64,000 nucleotides of DNA. Origin: Nocardia sp. XZ_19_385. Lineage in GTDB: Bacteria > Actinomycetota > Actinomycetes > Mycobacteriales > Mycobacteriaceae. The position numbers and the translations under genes were made by a program. The DNA lies in contig NZ_JACVEE010000002.1 of assembly GCF_015355755.1 (NCBI RefSeq), forward strand, positions 1,178,001 through 1,242,000. The letters run 5' to 3'. Under the pieces are notes generated by a model. That model ran no database searches and had not been told where the DNA came from. It saw only the letters and a list, made by a program, of their open reading frames with translations. This document shows, piece by piece, positions 30,903 through 40,417 of the stretch. Position 1 is the stretch's first letter; every line of letters begins with the position of its first letter.

Positions 30903-32443
30903 GCACGACTGCCGAGAAGCTCGCCGACCTGCGTCAGCGTTTAGAGCTGGCGCAGGAGCCGACGGGTGAAGCGGGGGTGGCGAAGCGGGCGAAGAAGGGT
31001 ATCCCCAGCGCCCGCGATCGGATCAACATGCTGTTGGATCCGGGCTCCTTCGTGGAAATCGGTGCGCTCGTGCGCAATCCGAACGACAAGAACGCCCTCT
31101 ACTCCGACGGCGTGGTCACCGGCCACGGCCTGGTGGACGGGCGTCCGGTCGCTGTCTTCTCGCACGATCAGACCGTGTACGGCGGTTCGGTCGGCGAGAT
31201 GTTCGGCCGCAAGATCGTCGCCACCATGGAGTTCGCGGCCAAGATCGGTTGCCCGCTGGTGGGCATCAACGACTCCGGCGGCGCCCGCGTGCAGGAGGCT
31301 GTCACCTCTTTGCACTGGTACGGCCAATTGGCCAACGCGATGGAGCCGCTGTCCGGGTACATCCCGATGGTCTCGCTGATCCTGGGCAACTGCGCCGGTG
31401 GCGCGGTGTACCAGCCGATCTGCACCGATGTCGTGGTCGCCACCGAGGACGCCCACATGTTCGTGACCGGCCCGAAGGTGATTCGCGAGGTCACGGGCGA
31501 GGACGTGAGCATCGAAGAACTCGGCGGCGCACGCAGCCAGGCCAGTTACGGCAATATCCATCACGTGGCCGTCGATGAGAAGGCCGCGTTCGAATGGGTG
31601 CGGGACTACCTGAGCTATCTGCCGTCGAGCTGCGTGGAGCTGCCCCCGATCGTGAATCCCGGTCTGGAACCGGAGATCACCGACACCGATCTTTCGCTGA
31701 ACACGCTGGTCCCGGACTCCGACAACGCCGGCTACGACATGCACGAGGTGCTGCTGCGGATCTTCGACGACGGCGCCTTCCACGAAGTCGGCGGGCAGGT
31801 CGCGCAGAACATCATCACCGGTTTCTCGCGGGTGGACGGCCGTCCGGTCGGCGTGGTCGCCAACCAGCCCATGCATTACGCGGGTGCACTGGACGCGGCC
31901 GCGTCGGACAAGGCGGCGCATTTCATCCGGATGTGCGACGCGTTCGAGATTCCGCTGGTGCTGGTTGTCGACACCCCTGGCTTCATGCCGGGCGTGGAGC
32001 AGGAGAAGATCGGCGTCATCAAACGCGGCGGCCGGTTCTTGTTCGCCTACCGGGCGGCCACGGTGCCGAAGGTGACGGTGGTGGTCCGCAAGGCCTACGG
32101 CGGCGGCTGGGCCGTAATGGGTTCCAAGGCATTGGGTTCGGATGTGTATCTGGCCTGGCCGACAGCACGGATCGCGGTGATGGGCGCCGAGAGCGCGGTC
32201 AGCCTGATGGGCGGCAAACAGATCGAGGCGATGCCGGAAGATCAGCGCGCGGGTATGCGTCAGCAGATGATCGACTTCTACAACGCCACCGTGGCCACCC
32301 CCTGGCTGGCGGCCGAACGCGGTTACCTCGACGCGGTCATCGAGCCGTCGGCGACCCGCCTGGAACTGCGCAAGGCCCTGAAGATGTTGCAGGGCAAAAA
32401 GGTCGTGAGCTACCCACGCAAACACCACTTGATCCCGATGTAG
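30899..32443 (+). CDS. accD4: Acyl-CoA carboxylase beta subunit AccD4
   Basis: The 514-residue carboxyltransferase works with an AccA3-type alpha subunit, encoded elsewhere, to carboxylate the long acyl-CoA used by Pks13. The two crotonase-like halves are visible: [19 protein letters not shown] with [12 protein letters not shown] in the first, [19 protein letters not shown] with [14 protein letters not shown] in the second. The GTG at 30899 overlaps the pks13 stop by four bases, as in other mycolic-acid bacteria. A hairpin follows the stop. Confidence 0.96.
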   Translation: MSTTAEKLADLRQRLELAQEPTGEAGVAKRAKKGIPSARDRINMLLDPGSFVEIGALVRNPNDKNALYSDGVVTGHGLVDGRPVAVFSHDQTVYGGSVGEMFGRKIVATMEFAAKIGCPLVGINDSGGARVQEAVTSLHWYGQLANAMEPLSGYIPMVSLILGNCAGGAVYQPICTDVVVATEDAHMFVTGPKVIREVTGEDVSIEELGGARSQASYGNIHHVAVDEKAAFEWVRDYLSYLPSSCVELPPIVNPGLEPEITDTDLSLNTLVPDSDNAGYDMHEVLLRIFDDGAFHEVGGQVAQNIITGFSRVDGRPVGVVANQPMHYAGALDAAASDKAAHFIRMCDAFEIPLVLVVDTPGFMPGVEQEKIGVIKRGGRFLFAYRAATVPKVTVVVRKAYGGGWAVMGSKALGSDVYLAWPTARIAVMGAESAVSLMGGKQIEAMPEDQRAGMRQQMIDFYNATVATPWLAAERGYLDAVIEPSATRLELRKALKMLQGKKVVSYPRKHHLIPM

Positions 32444-32450
32444 CCCCGAG

Positions 32451-32483
32451 ATCGGGCCGTACTCCCAAGGGAGACGGCCCGAT
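32451..32483 (+). terminator. Terminator after accD4
   Basis: ATCGGGCCGT and ACGGCCCGAT flank an inner CTCCC/GGGAG stem with a one-base bulge. GTTTTG follows. It also lies at the end of the convergent isomerase gene and may serve both. Confidence 0.7.
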
Positions 32484-32504
32484 TCGCGTTTTGCCTGCGA
32501 AAGA

Positions 32505-33002
32505 TCAGGCGATGCTGGCGGATTCGATGACGACGTCGTCGGCGGGGACATCCTGGTGCATGCCCGCGGAGCCGGTGGAGACGGCGGCGATCTTGTCGAC
32601 GACCTCGGTGCCCTCGGCGACCTTGCCGAAGACGGTGTAGCCCCAGCCCGACGGGGTCGGCGCCGAGTGGTTCAGGAAGTCGTTGTCGGAGGTGTTGATG
32701 AAGAACTGCGCGGTGGCCGAGTGCGGGTCGTTGGTGCGGGCCATCGCGACGGTGTACTTGTTGTTCTTCAGCCCGTTGTTGGCTTCGTTCTGGATGGGCG
32801 CCTGGGTGCCCTTCTGCTTCATGCCCGGTTCGAAGCCGCCACCCTGGATCATGAAGTTCGGGATGACGCGGTGGAAGATGGTGTTGTTGTAGTGGCCGGA
32901 ATTCACGTAGCTCACGAAGTTCTGCACGGTGCCGGGTGCCTGGGCATCGTCGAGTTCCAGCACGATCGGGCCGTAATTCGTCACGAGATTCACCTTGGTC
33001 AT
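32505..33002 (-). CDS. Cyclophilin-type peptidyl-prolyl isomerase
   Basis: The 165-residue product starts at ATG 33002 ([12 protein letters not shown]), with GGTGGGGG just upstream. An in-frame ATG at 33041 would add 13 residues unlike the family. Cyclophilin signatures are [51 protein letters not shown] and [10 protein letters not shown]. No signal peptide is seen, so it is cytosolic. It is convergent with accD4 and divergent from the emb gene; no link to wall synthesis is evident beyond location. Confidence 0.95.
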   Translation of the reverse strand: MTKVNLVTNYGPIVLELDDAQAPGTVQNFVSYVNSGHYNNTIFHRVIPNFMIQGGGFEPGMKQKGTQAPIQNEANNGLKNNKYTVAMARTNDPHSATAQFFINTSDNDFLNHSAPTPSGWGYTVFGKVAEGTEVVDKIAAVSTGSAGMHQDVPADDVVIESASIA

Positions 33003-33115
33003 ACCCCCACCCTGCCAAATACCCGGTCCGTGGTCAGCCACTCGGGTCCTTTTTCGGGGTTTCAGCTATCGGTCGAGGGGGCTTTCGAGCACCACTCCAG
33101 CTAGCATTGCCAACC

Positions 33116-36100
33116 GTGTCAGACGCCGCCACAGCTGTACTCGAACGCCCGGCCCCCGCTCCGGCGGTCGCCGCTAGCGATTTCCGGACCGCGCGCGCGA
33201 TCGCGCTGATCACGGGCCTGATAGGGGCGTTGCTGGCGCTGGCCACACCGTTTCTTCCGGTCACGCAAACCACGGCGACGCTGACCTGGCCGCAGAGCGG
33301 ACAGCTCGGCAATGTCACCGCGCCGCTGATGTCGCAGGTGCCGATGGAGTTGACGGCCGCGATTCCGTGTTCGGCGGTGGAGTCGTTGCCGGAGCAGGGC
33401 GGCATGCTGCTGGCGACCGCGCCGCCGCAGGGCGATCAGGCGGCGCTGGAAGCGATGTTCGTGCGCGTGTCTACCGACACCGTCGATGTGGTGGACCGCA
33501 ATGCGGTGGTGGCGTCCGCTCCGCGGTCGGAGATGGGGCAATGCTCCTCGATCCTGATCACCTCGAACAGCGAGAAGACCCGCGCCGAGTTCGCCGGCCT
33601 CACCCGCGATGTGGAGAAGCAGGTCGAGGGCGCGGATTCCGTCATCGTGAAGGAGCCGCTGGTCGGTGACCTGCACGGCGATCATCGGCCGCAGATCGTC
33701 GGTGTGTTCTCGGATCTGCGTGGCGCGGCGCCCGCCGGTCTGTCCTTCGAAACGACCATCGATACCCGCTTCAGCACGAGCCCCGGCGTGATCAAGCTGG
33801 TCGCGATGATCGCGGCGGTCCTGCTGACGCTGATCGCGCTGGGCGCGCTGGCCAAGCTGGACACCAGCGACGGCCGCGGGCATCGGCGTTTCTTCCCGGC
33901 GCGGTGGCTGAAGCCGACCTGGGCCGACGGCGCGGTGATCGGCACGCTGCTGGTGTGGCATTTCATCGGCGCCAACACCTCTGACGACGGCTACATCCTG
34001 AGCATGGTGCGGGTCGCACCGCACGCCGGATATATGGCCAACTACTTCCGCTGGTACGGCGTCCCGGAGGCGCCGTTCGGCTGGTACTACTACGTGATTC
34101 AGGCGTTCGCGGAGATCTCCACCGCCAGCCCGTGGGTCCGGGTGCCCGCGCTGATCTGCGCGATCCTCTGCTGGATGGTGATCAGCCGCGAGGTCGTGCC
34201 CCGCCTCGGCCGCGGTGTGCGCAACAGCAAGGTGGCGCTGTGGACCGGCGGCCTGGTGTTCCTCGCGTTCTGGCTGCCCTATGACAACGGCCTGCGCTCG
34301 GAGCCGATCGTCGCGCTGGGCGCGCTGCTGACCTGGGTCTCGATCGAACGCGCCATCGCCACCGGGCGGCTGCTGCCCGCGGCGGCCGCGGTGCTCATCG
34401 CCGCGTTCACCTTGGCGGCCGCGCCGACGGGTCTGATGTGTGTGGCGGCGCTGCTCGCCGGTATCCGCCCGCTGATCCGGATCGTGGTGCGCAGGCGGCG
34501 CGACTTCATGAAGCTCGGCGCCTCGCCCTGGTGGGGTTCGACCCTGCCCTTACTCGCGCCGATCGCGGCGGCGGGCGTGCTCGTGCTGACCGTGGTCTAC
34601 AGCGACCAGACCTTCTCGGCCATCCAGGAAGCCAACCGGGTGCGGCAGGCGACCGGCCCGAACCTGGCCTGGTACGAGGACTACCTGCGCTACTACTACC
34701 TGTTCGTGGAAACGGTGGACGGTTCGCTGCCGCGCCGGTTCGCGTTCCTGACGATGCTGCTGTGCCTGTTCACCACCATGCTGGTGCTGTTGCGCCGCCG
34801 TCAGGTGGCGGGCATCGCGAGCGGCCCGACCTGGCGGTTGATGGGCATCGTCTTCGGCACCATCTTCTTCATGATGTTCAACCCGACGAAGTGGACGCAC
34901 CACTTCGGCGCGTACGCGGGCATCGCCGGATCCCTGGCCGCGGTGACCGCGGTCGCGGTGTCGGCCACCGCGCTGCGGCATCGCAAGAACCGGGCCATCT
35001 TCCTGGCCGGGCTGCTGTTCGTGCTCGCGGTGTCGTTCTCCGGCATCAACGGCTACTGGTACGTGTCCAGCTTCGGGGTGCCGTGGTTCGACAAGCGGAT
35101 CTCGCTGCAGGGCTATCAGGGCAACACTCTGATGCTGCTGCTGTTCGGTCTTGCGCTGGCACTGGTCGCCTGGCACGCGCTGCGTGAGGGCTACGCCAAA
35201 CCGGAGAGTTCACCGAAGTCCGAGCGCGGTCGCAGGATCCGGAAGTTCGCTGCGATTCCGCTGACCATTGTCGCCGCCGCAATGGTGGCGCTGGAGGTGC
35301 TCTCGCTGGTCAAGGGCGCTTACGCGCAGTACCCCGCGTATTCGCTGGCGCGTTCGAACATCGATGCGATCAGCGGTAATTCGTGTGGCCTGGCCAATGA
35401 CGTGCTGGTGGAAGCTGATCCGAACGCGGGCCGGTTGCAGCCGATCATCGATCCGGCGAACCCGCCGAAGGGCGACGATCCGCTGGCCGGTGTGGCGCCG
35501 GTCGGCTTCGATCCCAACGGCGTGCCGGATGACCTGTCCGCCGACAGCGTCGAGGTGAAGCCGGGCACCGGCAACACCTCCACCCAGTCCGTCGGCGCCG
35601 CCTTCGCCGAGGGTGAGAGCGCGGGCACCGGCGGCGGTAAGGGCGCGGTCGGTGTGAACGGTTCCAATGTCGCGCTGCCGTTCGGCCTGAATCCGGCGAC
35701 CACCCCCATCATGGGTAGCTACCAGCCCGGAGTGCAGCAGCCCGCGAAGCTGACCTCCAGCTGGTACGAGCTCGGGCAGCGGTCGGCGGACAAGCCGCTC
35801 GTGGTGATCTCCGCCGCGGGCCGCATCATGTCCTTCGACGACACCGGTGACATGAACTACGGCCAGACCTTGATCGTCGAGTACGGCAAGCGCCTGCCCG
35901 ACGGTTCGGTGGGCAAGCTCGGCGACTACCTGCCGCGCGATATCGGCCCGTTCCCGTCCTGGCGCAACCTGCGGGTGCCGTTGTCGGAGATCCCGGGTGA
36001 GGCGGACTCGGTGCGCATCGTCGCCAACGATCCGATCCTGATCGGCGACCAGTGGCTGGCGTTCACGCCGCCGCGCATGCCGAAGCTGGAGTCGCTCAAC

Positions 36101-36469
36101 AACTTCCTGGGTTCCGAGCAGCCGATCCTCGAGGACTGGGCGGTCGGCCTGCAGTTCCCGTGCCAGCAGCCGTTCCTGCACAAGAACGGCGTGGCCCAGG
36201 TGCCGAAGTACCGCATCCTGCCGGACCGGCCGCTGGCCATCAGCTCCACCAACACCTGGCAGGCCGAGGAGTTCGGCGGGCCGCTCGGCTTCAGTCAGAT
36301 GCTGGCCAAGTCGACGACCCTGCCGACCTATCTGAAGGAAGACTGGGCCCGGGACTGGGGTTCGCTGGAACGTTACGACCAGTACCTGCCCGCCACCGCG
36401 GCGCAGCTGGAAACCGGCACCGAAACCCGCTGGGGTTTCTGGTCGCCCGGGCTGATGCGGGTCTTCTAG
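33116..36469 (+). CDS. Arabinosyltransferase of the EmbA/B/C family (plus strand)
   Basis: The 1117-residue GT-C enzyme polymerises arabinan from DPA in the periplasm. Helix 1 is followed by a large first extracytoplasmic domain, then the motif SDDGYILSMVRV with D290-D291, the GT-C catalytic pair. M297 aligns with Met306 of M. tuberculosis EmbB, the main ethambutol-resistance site. About 13 helices precede a soluble C-terminal carbohydrate-binding domain. The start GTG 33116 (SDAATAVLERP) is chosen because the upstream in-frame extension is unlike the family and antisense to the isomerase gene. Which of EmbA/B/C it represents cannot be decided here. It points toward the other emb gene. Confidence 0.92.
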   Translation: MSDAATAVLERPAPAPAVAASDFRTARAIALITGLIGALLALATPFLPVTQTTATLTWPQSGQLGNVTAPLMSQVPMELTAAIPCSAVESLPEQGGMLLATAPPQGDQAALEAMFVRVSTDTVDVVDRNAVVASAPRSEMGQCSSILITSNSEKTRAEFAGLTRDVEKQVEGADSVIVKEPLVGDLHGDHRPQIVGVFSDLRGAAPAGLSFETTIDTRFSTSPGVIKLVAMIAAVLLTLIALGALAKLDTSDGRGHRRFFPARWLKPTWADGAVIGTLLVWHFIGANTSDDGYILSMVRVAPHAGYMANYFRWYGVPEAPFGWYYYVIQAFAEISTASPWVRVPALICAILCWMVISREVVPRLGRGVRNSKVALWTGGLVFLAFWLPYDNGLRSEPIVALGALLTWVSIERAIATGRLLPAAAAVLIAAFTLAAAPTGLMCVAALLAGIRPLIRIVVRRRRDFMKLGASPWWGSTLPLLAPIAAAGVLVLTVVYSDQTFSAIQEANRVRQATGPNLAWYEDYLRYYYLFVETVDGSLPRRFAFLTMLLCLFTTMLVLLRRRQVAGIASGPTWRLMGIVFGTIFFMMFNPTKWTHHFGAYAGIAGSLAAVTAVAVSATALRHRKNRAIFLAGLLFVLAVSFSGINGYWYVSSFGVPWFDKRISLQGYQGNTLMLLLFGLALALVAWHALREGYAKPESSPKSERGRRIRKFAAIPLTIVAAAMVALEVLSLVKGAYAQYPAYSLARSNIDAISGNSCGLANDVLVEADPNAGRLQPIIDPANPPKGDDPLAGVAPVGFDPNGVPDDLSADSVEVKPGTGNTSTQSVGAAFAEGESAGTGGGKGAVGVNGSNVALPFGLNPATTPIMGSYQPGVQQPAKLTSSWYELGQRSADKPLVVISAAGRIMSFDDTGDMNYGQTLIVEYGKRLPDGSVGKLGDYLPRDIGPFPSWRNLRVPLSEIPGEADSVRIVANDPILIGDQWLAFTPPRMPKLESLNNFLGSEQPILEDWAVGLQFPCQQPFLHKNGVAQVPKYRILPDRPLAISSTNTWQAEEFGGPLGFSQMLAKSTTLPTYLKEDWARDWGSLERYDQYLPATAAQLETGTETRWGFWSPGLMRVF

Positions 36470-36484
36470 CCCGCCCGTAGCACG

Positions 36485-36525
36485 AGAAGTAGGCCCGCTG
36501 AGCAACTCTCAGCGGGCCTACTTCT
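36485..36525. terminator. Bidirectional terminator between convergent genes
   Basis: A perfect 18-base stem (AGAAGTAGGCCCGCTGAG and its complement) with loop CAACT lies 15 bases after the plus-strand emb stop and 12 bases after the end of the minus-strand small gene. Confidence 0.88.
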
Positions 36526-36537
36526 GTGAGTGGTGAT

Positions 36538-36699
36538 TTATACCTTCAACATGCGCCGGCCGAGCTCTCGCCGCAGCACCTCTTGCGAGGGCAAGCGCCC
36601 GAGAACCCGCAGTACTTCCGGACGCAATTCCGATTGCTCCTCGTCGGTGAGCAGATCGACCAGATCGCGCAGACCCATGTCATCGAACGCCGCTGTCAT
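36538..36699 (-). CDS. Unrecognised 53-residue protein
   Basis: A complete frame from ATG 36699 to TAA 36538 encodes 53 residues beginning MTAAFDDMGLRDLVDLLTDE and ending RRELGRRMLKV. The composition is rich in Leu, Arg, Glu and Asp, with amphipathic helical spacing and no signal or membrane segment. It is followed within 12 bases by a strong hairpin, which supports a real transcript. There is no clear ribosome site before the ATG; GTG 36708 is in frame. It lies between two convergent arabinosyltransferase genes. I do not recognise a family. Confidence 0.6.
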   Translation of the reverse strand: MTAAFDDMGLRDLVDLLTDEEQSELRPEVLRVLGRLPSQEVLRRELGRRMLKV

Positions 36700-36942
36700 A
36701 CTGCACACATTACGTCCCGGACGCGCCTTCGTCTCTATTTCGAATCATCGGTTACGAAGGTGTCATCGGTACGAAACGGGCAGTGCCCCAACCGCTTTCA
36801 TGATCTTGGAATCGGCCCCCCGGCGTAACCCGGCCGGAATATTGACAAAAAGTAAACGCCGCCCCGGGTGGGGCGGGCGGCAACTGTCAGATATGTCCAG
36901 AAAGTGATAGCACGGTCGGTAGCGTGCCGGTAGCCATTTCGC

Positions 36943-36969
36943 CGCCCCGGCTCGATCGGAGCCGGGGCG
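36943..36969 (-). terminator. Terminator after the minus-strand emb gene
   Basis: CGCCCCGGCTC and GAGCCGGGGCG form a perfect 11-base stem with loop GATCG, starting 12 bases beyond the stop of the emb gene. A further GC-rich hairpin occurs at about 36857-36881. Confidence 0.75.
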
Positions 36970-36980
36970 ACGGGTCCGGA

Positions 36981-39900
36981 TCAGGGGATCCGGATGGGGG
37001 TGTCCTTGGAAATACCCCAGCGGTTCACGACGGTGGCGCCGATGGTCGCCGGGTCGGCTGCCGGGTCGTAGGGCGTGAACTGTTCCAGTGCGCCCCAGTC
37101 CCGGCCCCAATCCTGGTCCAGATAGGTGGGGATGGTTTCGGCCTGCAGCAGCAGGCTGGTCCAGCCGAGCGGTCCGCCGCCGATGTCGTCCTGCCACGCG
37201 TTGGAGGCGTCCGAGCCGACCCGGTCGGGCAGGATGCGCCACTTCGGCACCTCGGCGACGCCGTCGTGGTGATCGAAGGGCTGCTGGCAGGGGAAGGCCA
37301 GGCCGACGTGCCAGTCCAGCAGCACCGGGTCCGCGGATCCCACCACGGAATTCAGGGTGGCCAGGCGGGGCAGCCGCGGCGGGGTGACGGCCAGCCATTG
37401 CTTCGGGGTGATGTCGTTGTCGACGGCGACCAGGCGCACCGCGTTCACGCCCGCGGGCAGGCGGTCCAGCGGGACGCGCAGGTTCCGCCAGGACGGGTTC
37501 GGACCGACATCGATCGGGTCGAGGGAACCGGGCGGCGTCTTGAATTGGCCGTCGGCGTCGCGGGTTCCGTACTCCAGGCGCAGTTCCTGGCCGTAGGTGA
37601 CCACGCCGTCGGCGTCCACCGACCGGATGCGGCCCGCCACGGTGATGGTGAGCACCTGGTAGGCGGGGTCGTCGCGCATGCTGTCGGTGAGATCCAGGCG
37701 GTACCACTGCGAGGTCAGCTTGGCCTGCTCCTGCGCGCCGCTGCTGTAACTACCCATGATCGGCGTGCGCGCCGGATCCAGCCCGAACGGCAAAGCGACT
37801 GTGCTGCCGTTGATTCCGGTCTGCTCGGTGGTGCCGCCGCCGGTGCCCGCGCCGGTGGTGTTGCTGGTCTTGTTCTCGTCCTTGCTGATCGAGTTGGCGC
37901 CGCCGGAGACGGTCTCCTCCTGATCGGCGGTCAGGTCGGACGCGACTCCGTTCGGGGTGAATCCCTTTGCTTCCGCGGACAATCCGTCGGCGGGGGAGCC
38001 GTCGTAGGGCTGCAGCAGCGAGTCCGGTGTATTGGTTTCGACCAGCACCGAGTTCGCCAGGGCGCACGGATCACCTTGCAGCGTCTCGATATTGGACTTG
38101 CCGATGGAGTACGCGGGGTACTGGGTGACTGCCGCCTTGGCCAGCGAGGCCACCTCGAACAGCACCAGCAGCGCCGCCGCGATGGTCAGCGGCGCGGACG
38201 CGAATCGATCGAAACGCCTGGTGTGGACGGCCGTCTGGTAAGGCGCACGATAGTGCTCCCAGATCGCCCACAGCAGCGCCAGCACCGCGAGGCCCAGGAA
38301 CAACGTGGAGATGCCCTTGCCCGCCACCAGCGGCGCCTTGTCCCACCACGGCACGCCGTAACTGGAGACGTACCACCAGCCGTTGGAGCCGGTGAAGGTG
38401 ATCGCCAGCAGGAACAGCACGGCCGCCGCGAACAGCGCCCGGTTGCGCCGGAACCGAATACCCTCGCTGCCCACCGCGACCGCGGCCAGCGCGGCCAGCG
38501 AACCGGCCAGGCCGGCGTACACACCGAAATGGTGCGTCCACTTGGTCGGCGTGAACATCATCAGCAGCAGCGAGGCGAACACGATCCCGAGGATCCGTAC
38601 CGACGGGCCGCGCGCGGTCCCCGGGATTCGGCCCTTGCGAAGTACCTGCAGCACGCAGACCAGCAGTGCCAGCAGCATGATCAGCACGCCGAACCGGCGG
38701 GCCAGCGAGCCGTCGGGGGACAGCATCAGCAGCGAATCCCAGCGGGTGCGCTCGTCGAACCAGGCGACGTTCGGGCCGATGATGGTGCGGACGCGGGTCG
38801 CCTCCATCACGGTGGCGAGGGTCTGATCGGCGAAAACCACTGCCAGGACCAGGCTTCCGGCGGCGAGGCCGGGTGCGATCAGGGCGGCGTATCGGAAGAA
38901 GGTGGTGAGCCGGGAGCTGCTCGCCGGGTCGGCCGAGTCCGCGGCGTACACCTGGGGCATCCCCGAAACCTCGGCCGTATCGGCGATTTCCGAAGCCGGT
39001 GCAGCACTTTCGGATTCGTAGGCATCGGCGGCGATCTGCTGCGGGCGCTTGCCGTGGGCGCGCTTGACGATGATCTCCAGGACCGGGCGGGAACCGGCGA
39101 TCAACGCGGCCACACAGATCAGGCCGGTCGGACCGGCTGCCAGCGAGAACGCGGCGATCAGCACGCCGATCGCCGCGGGCAGCAGTCGGCCGGTGGCGGT
39201 GGCCCTTTCGATGGAGCACCAGGTGAGCAGTGCGCCGGCGGCGATCAGCGGTTCGGGGCGCAGGCCGTTGTCGTAGGGGAGCCAGAAGGCGAGAAACACC
39301 AGACCGGCGGTCCACAGCGCGATCTTGTGCCGCCGCACCCGCGCGCCGAGGCGGGGGAGCACCTCACGCGAGATCACCAGCCAGCACAAGATTCCGGCGA
39401 GCAACGTGGGCAGGCGGATCCACGGGCTGGCGGCGGAGACCTTCGTCATCCAGGACAGCACTTCGTAAGACCAGCCGAACGGCGCCTCGGGGACGCCGAG
39501 CCAGCGGTAGTAGTTGGCCATATAGCCCGAGTGCTCGGAGGCGCGGGCCATGTTCAGGATGTAGCCGTCGTCGGAGGTGTTCGCGCCGATGAAGTGCCAG
39601 AGCAGCAGCGTGCCGAGCACTACCCCGTCGGCGGGGGTGACCCGCCACCAGTGCGCGGGCAGGAACCGGCGCGCGCGGCGGCCGTCGGAATTGTCGAGCA
39701 GATGCAGCGCGATCAGCGCGATCACCGTGAAGATCGCCGCCGCGATCATGGCGGCCAGCTTCAAAGGGCTGGGTGTGGAGGTGAAACGCGAGTCGATGTC
39801 GGCGTGCAGATGCGCACCGGTCAGCTGGGACTGGTCGAGCTCGGTGAACACCCCGACCACCTGCGGGCGGATGTCACGGGTGACCGTGTTCTGGAACGGG

Positions 39901-40373
39901 GTGCCGTCTTCCCGTTTCGCGCCGAGGAATTCGACGGCGGTCCGGGTGTACGTCGCATCGATGTTGATCGAACCGCAGCCCGCGATCTCCGCGACCGGCG
40001 CGGACAGCAGCGGCACATCGCGTTGCAGCACCGACAGGTTGCCGTCGGTTATCGAGACCACCAGGCCTTTGGAGGTGGCCTTTCCGGAGCCGACCGGAAT
40101 CGTCGACAACAACGTCCGCGTCGCGCCCTCAGCAGTTGCGGGACTCTGCAGCACTGAACACGGCAACTCGGCCTGCAACCGCAGCGGCACATAAGACACC
40201 AGCGGCGCTTCCACGCTGGTGCTGTTGCCCGCCTGCGGCCAGTCCAGAGTCGCCTTGTCCTGCTCGACCGGTAAGACCGGCGTCAGTAGCGCCAGCACGA
40301 ATCCGAGTAGCCCGGAGACGAGGGCGATCAGGCGGTAACGGTTGAACGCTGAAGTCGATCGGTCCGCTCGCAC
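36981..40373 (-). CDS. Arabinosyltransferase of the EmbA/B/C family (minus strand)
   Basis: The 1130-residue GT-C enzyme has the same layout as the plus-strand emb gene. The catalytic pair is D268-D269 in TSDDGYILNMARASEH, and M275 aligns with Met306 of M. tuberculosis EmbB. An extended charged loop (AHGKRPQQIAADAYESESAA) lies between later helices and is absent from the other copy. The C-terminal soluble domain ends NRWGISKDTPIRIP. It starts at GTG 40373, 44 bases after aftA and on the same strand, matching the aftA-embC order of mycobacteria. That position favours an EmbC-like identity, but sequence alone does not settle it. Confidence 0.92.
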   Translation of the reverse strand: MRADRSTSAFNRYRLIALVSGLLGFVLALLTPVLPVEQDKATLDWPQAGNSTSVEAPLVSYVPLRLQAELPCSVLQSPATAEGATRTLLSTIPVGSGKATSKGLVVSITDGNLSVLQRDVPLLSAPVAEIAGCGSINIDATYTRTAVEFLGAKREDGTPFQNTVTRDIRPQVVGVFTELDQSQLTGAHLHADIDSRFTSTPSPLKLAAMIAAAIFTVIALIALHLLDNSDGRRARRFLPAHWWRVTPADGVVLGTLLLWHFIGANTSDDGYILNMARASEHSGYMANYYRWLGVPEAPFGWSYEVLSWMTKVSAASPWIRLPTLLAGILCWLVISREVLPRLGARVRRHKIALWTAGLVFLAFWLPYDNGLRPEPLIAAGALLTWCSIERATATGRLLPAAIGVLIAAFSLAAGPTGLICVAALIAGSRPVLEIIVKRAHGKRPQQIAADAYESESAAPASEIADTAEVSGMPQVYAADSADPASSSRLTTFFRYAALIAPGLAAGSLVLAVVFADQTLATVMEATRVRTIIGPNVAWFDERTRWDSLLMLSPDGSLARRFGVLIMLLALLVCVLQVLRKGRIPGTARGPSVRILGIVFASLLLMMFTPTKWTHHFGVYAGLAGSLAALAAVAVGSEGIRFRRNRALFAAAVLFLLAITFTGSNGWWYVSSYGVPWWDKAPLVAGKGISTLFLGLAVLALLWAIWEHYRAPYQTAVHTRRFDRFASAPLTIAAALLVLFEVASLAKAAVTQYPAYSIGKSNIETLQGDPCALANSVLVETNTPDSLLQPYDGSPADGLSAEAKGFTPNGVASDLTADQEETVSGGANSISKDENKTSNTTGAGTGGGTTEQTGINGSTVALPFGLDPARTPIMGSYSSGAQEQAKLTSQWYRLDLTDSMRDDPAYQVLTITVAGRIRSVDADGVVTYGQELRLEYGTRDADGQFKTPPGSLDPIDVGPNPSWRNLRVPLDRLPAGVNAVRLVAVDNDITPKQWLAVTPPRLPRLATLNSVVGSADPVLLDWHVGLAFPCQQPFDHHDGVAEVPKWRILPDRVGSDASNAWQDDIGGGPLGWTSLLLQAETIPTYLDQDWGRDWGALEQFTPYDPAADPATIGATVVNRWGISKDTPIRIP

Positions 40374-40417
40374 GATCGTTCACTCTAACGACCCACTCGG
40401 CCGGGCCGCCGTCGCCG

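Noticed and set aside
36924-40157. 1077-codon frame antisense to the minus-strand emb gene
   Set aside because: Arg/Gly/Gln-rich shadow; the Emb reading on the other strand has all expected motifs.
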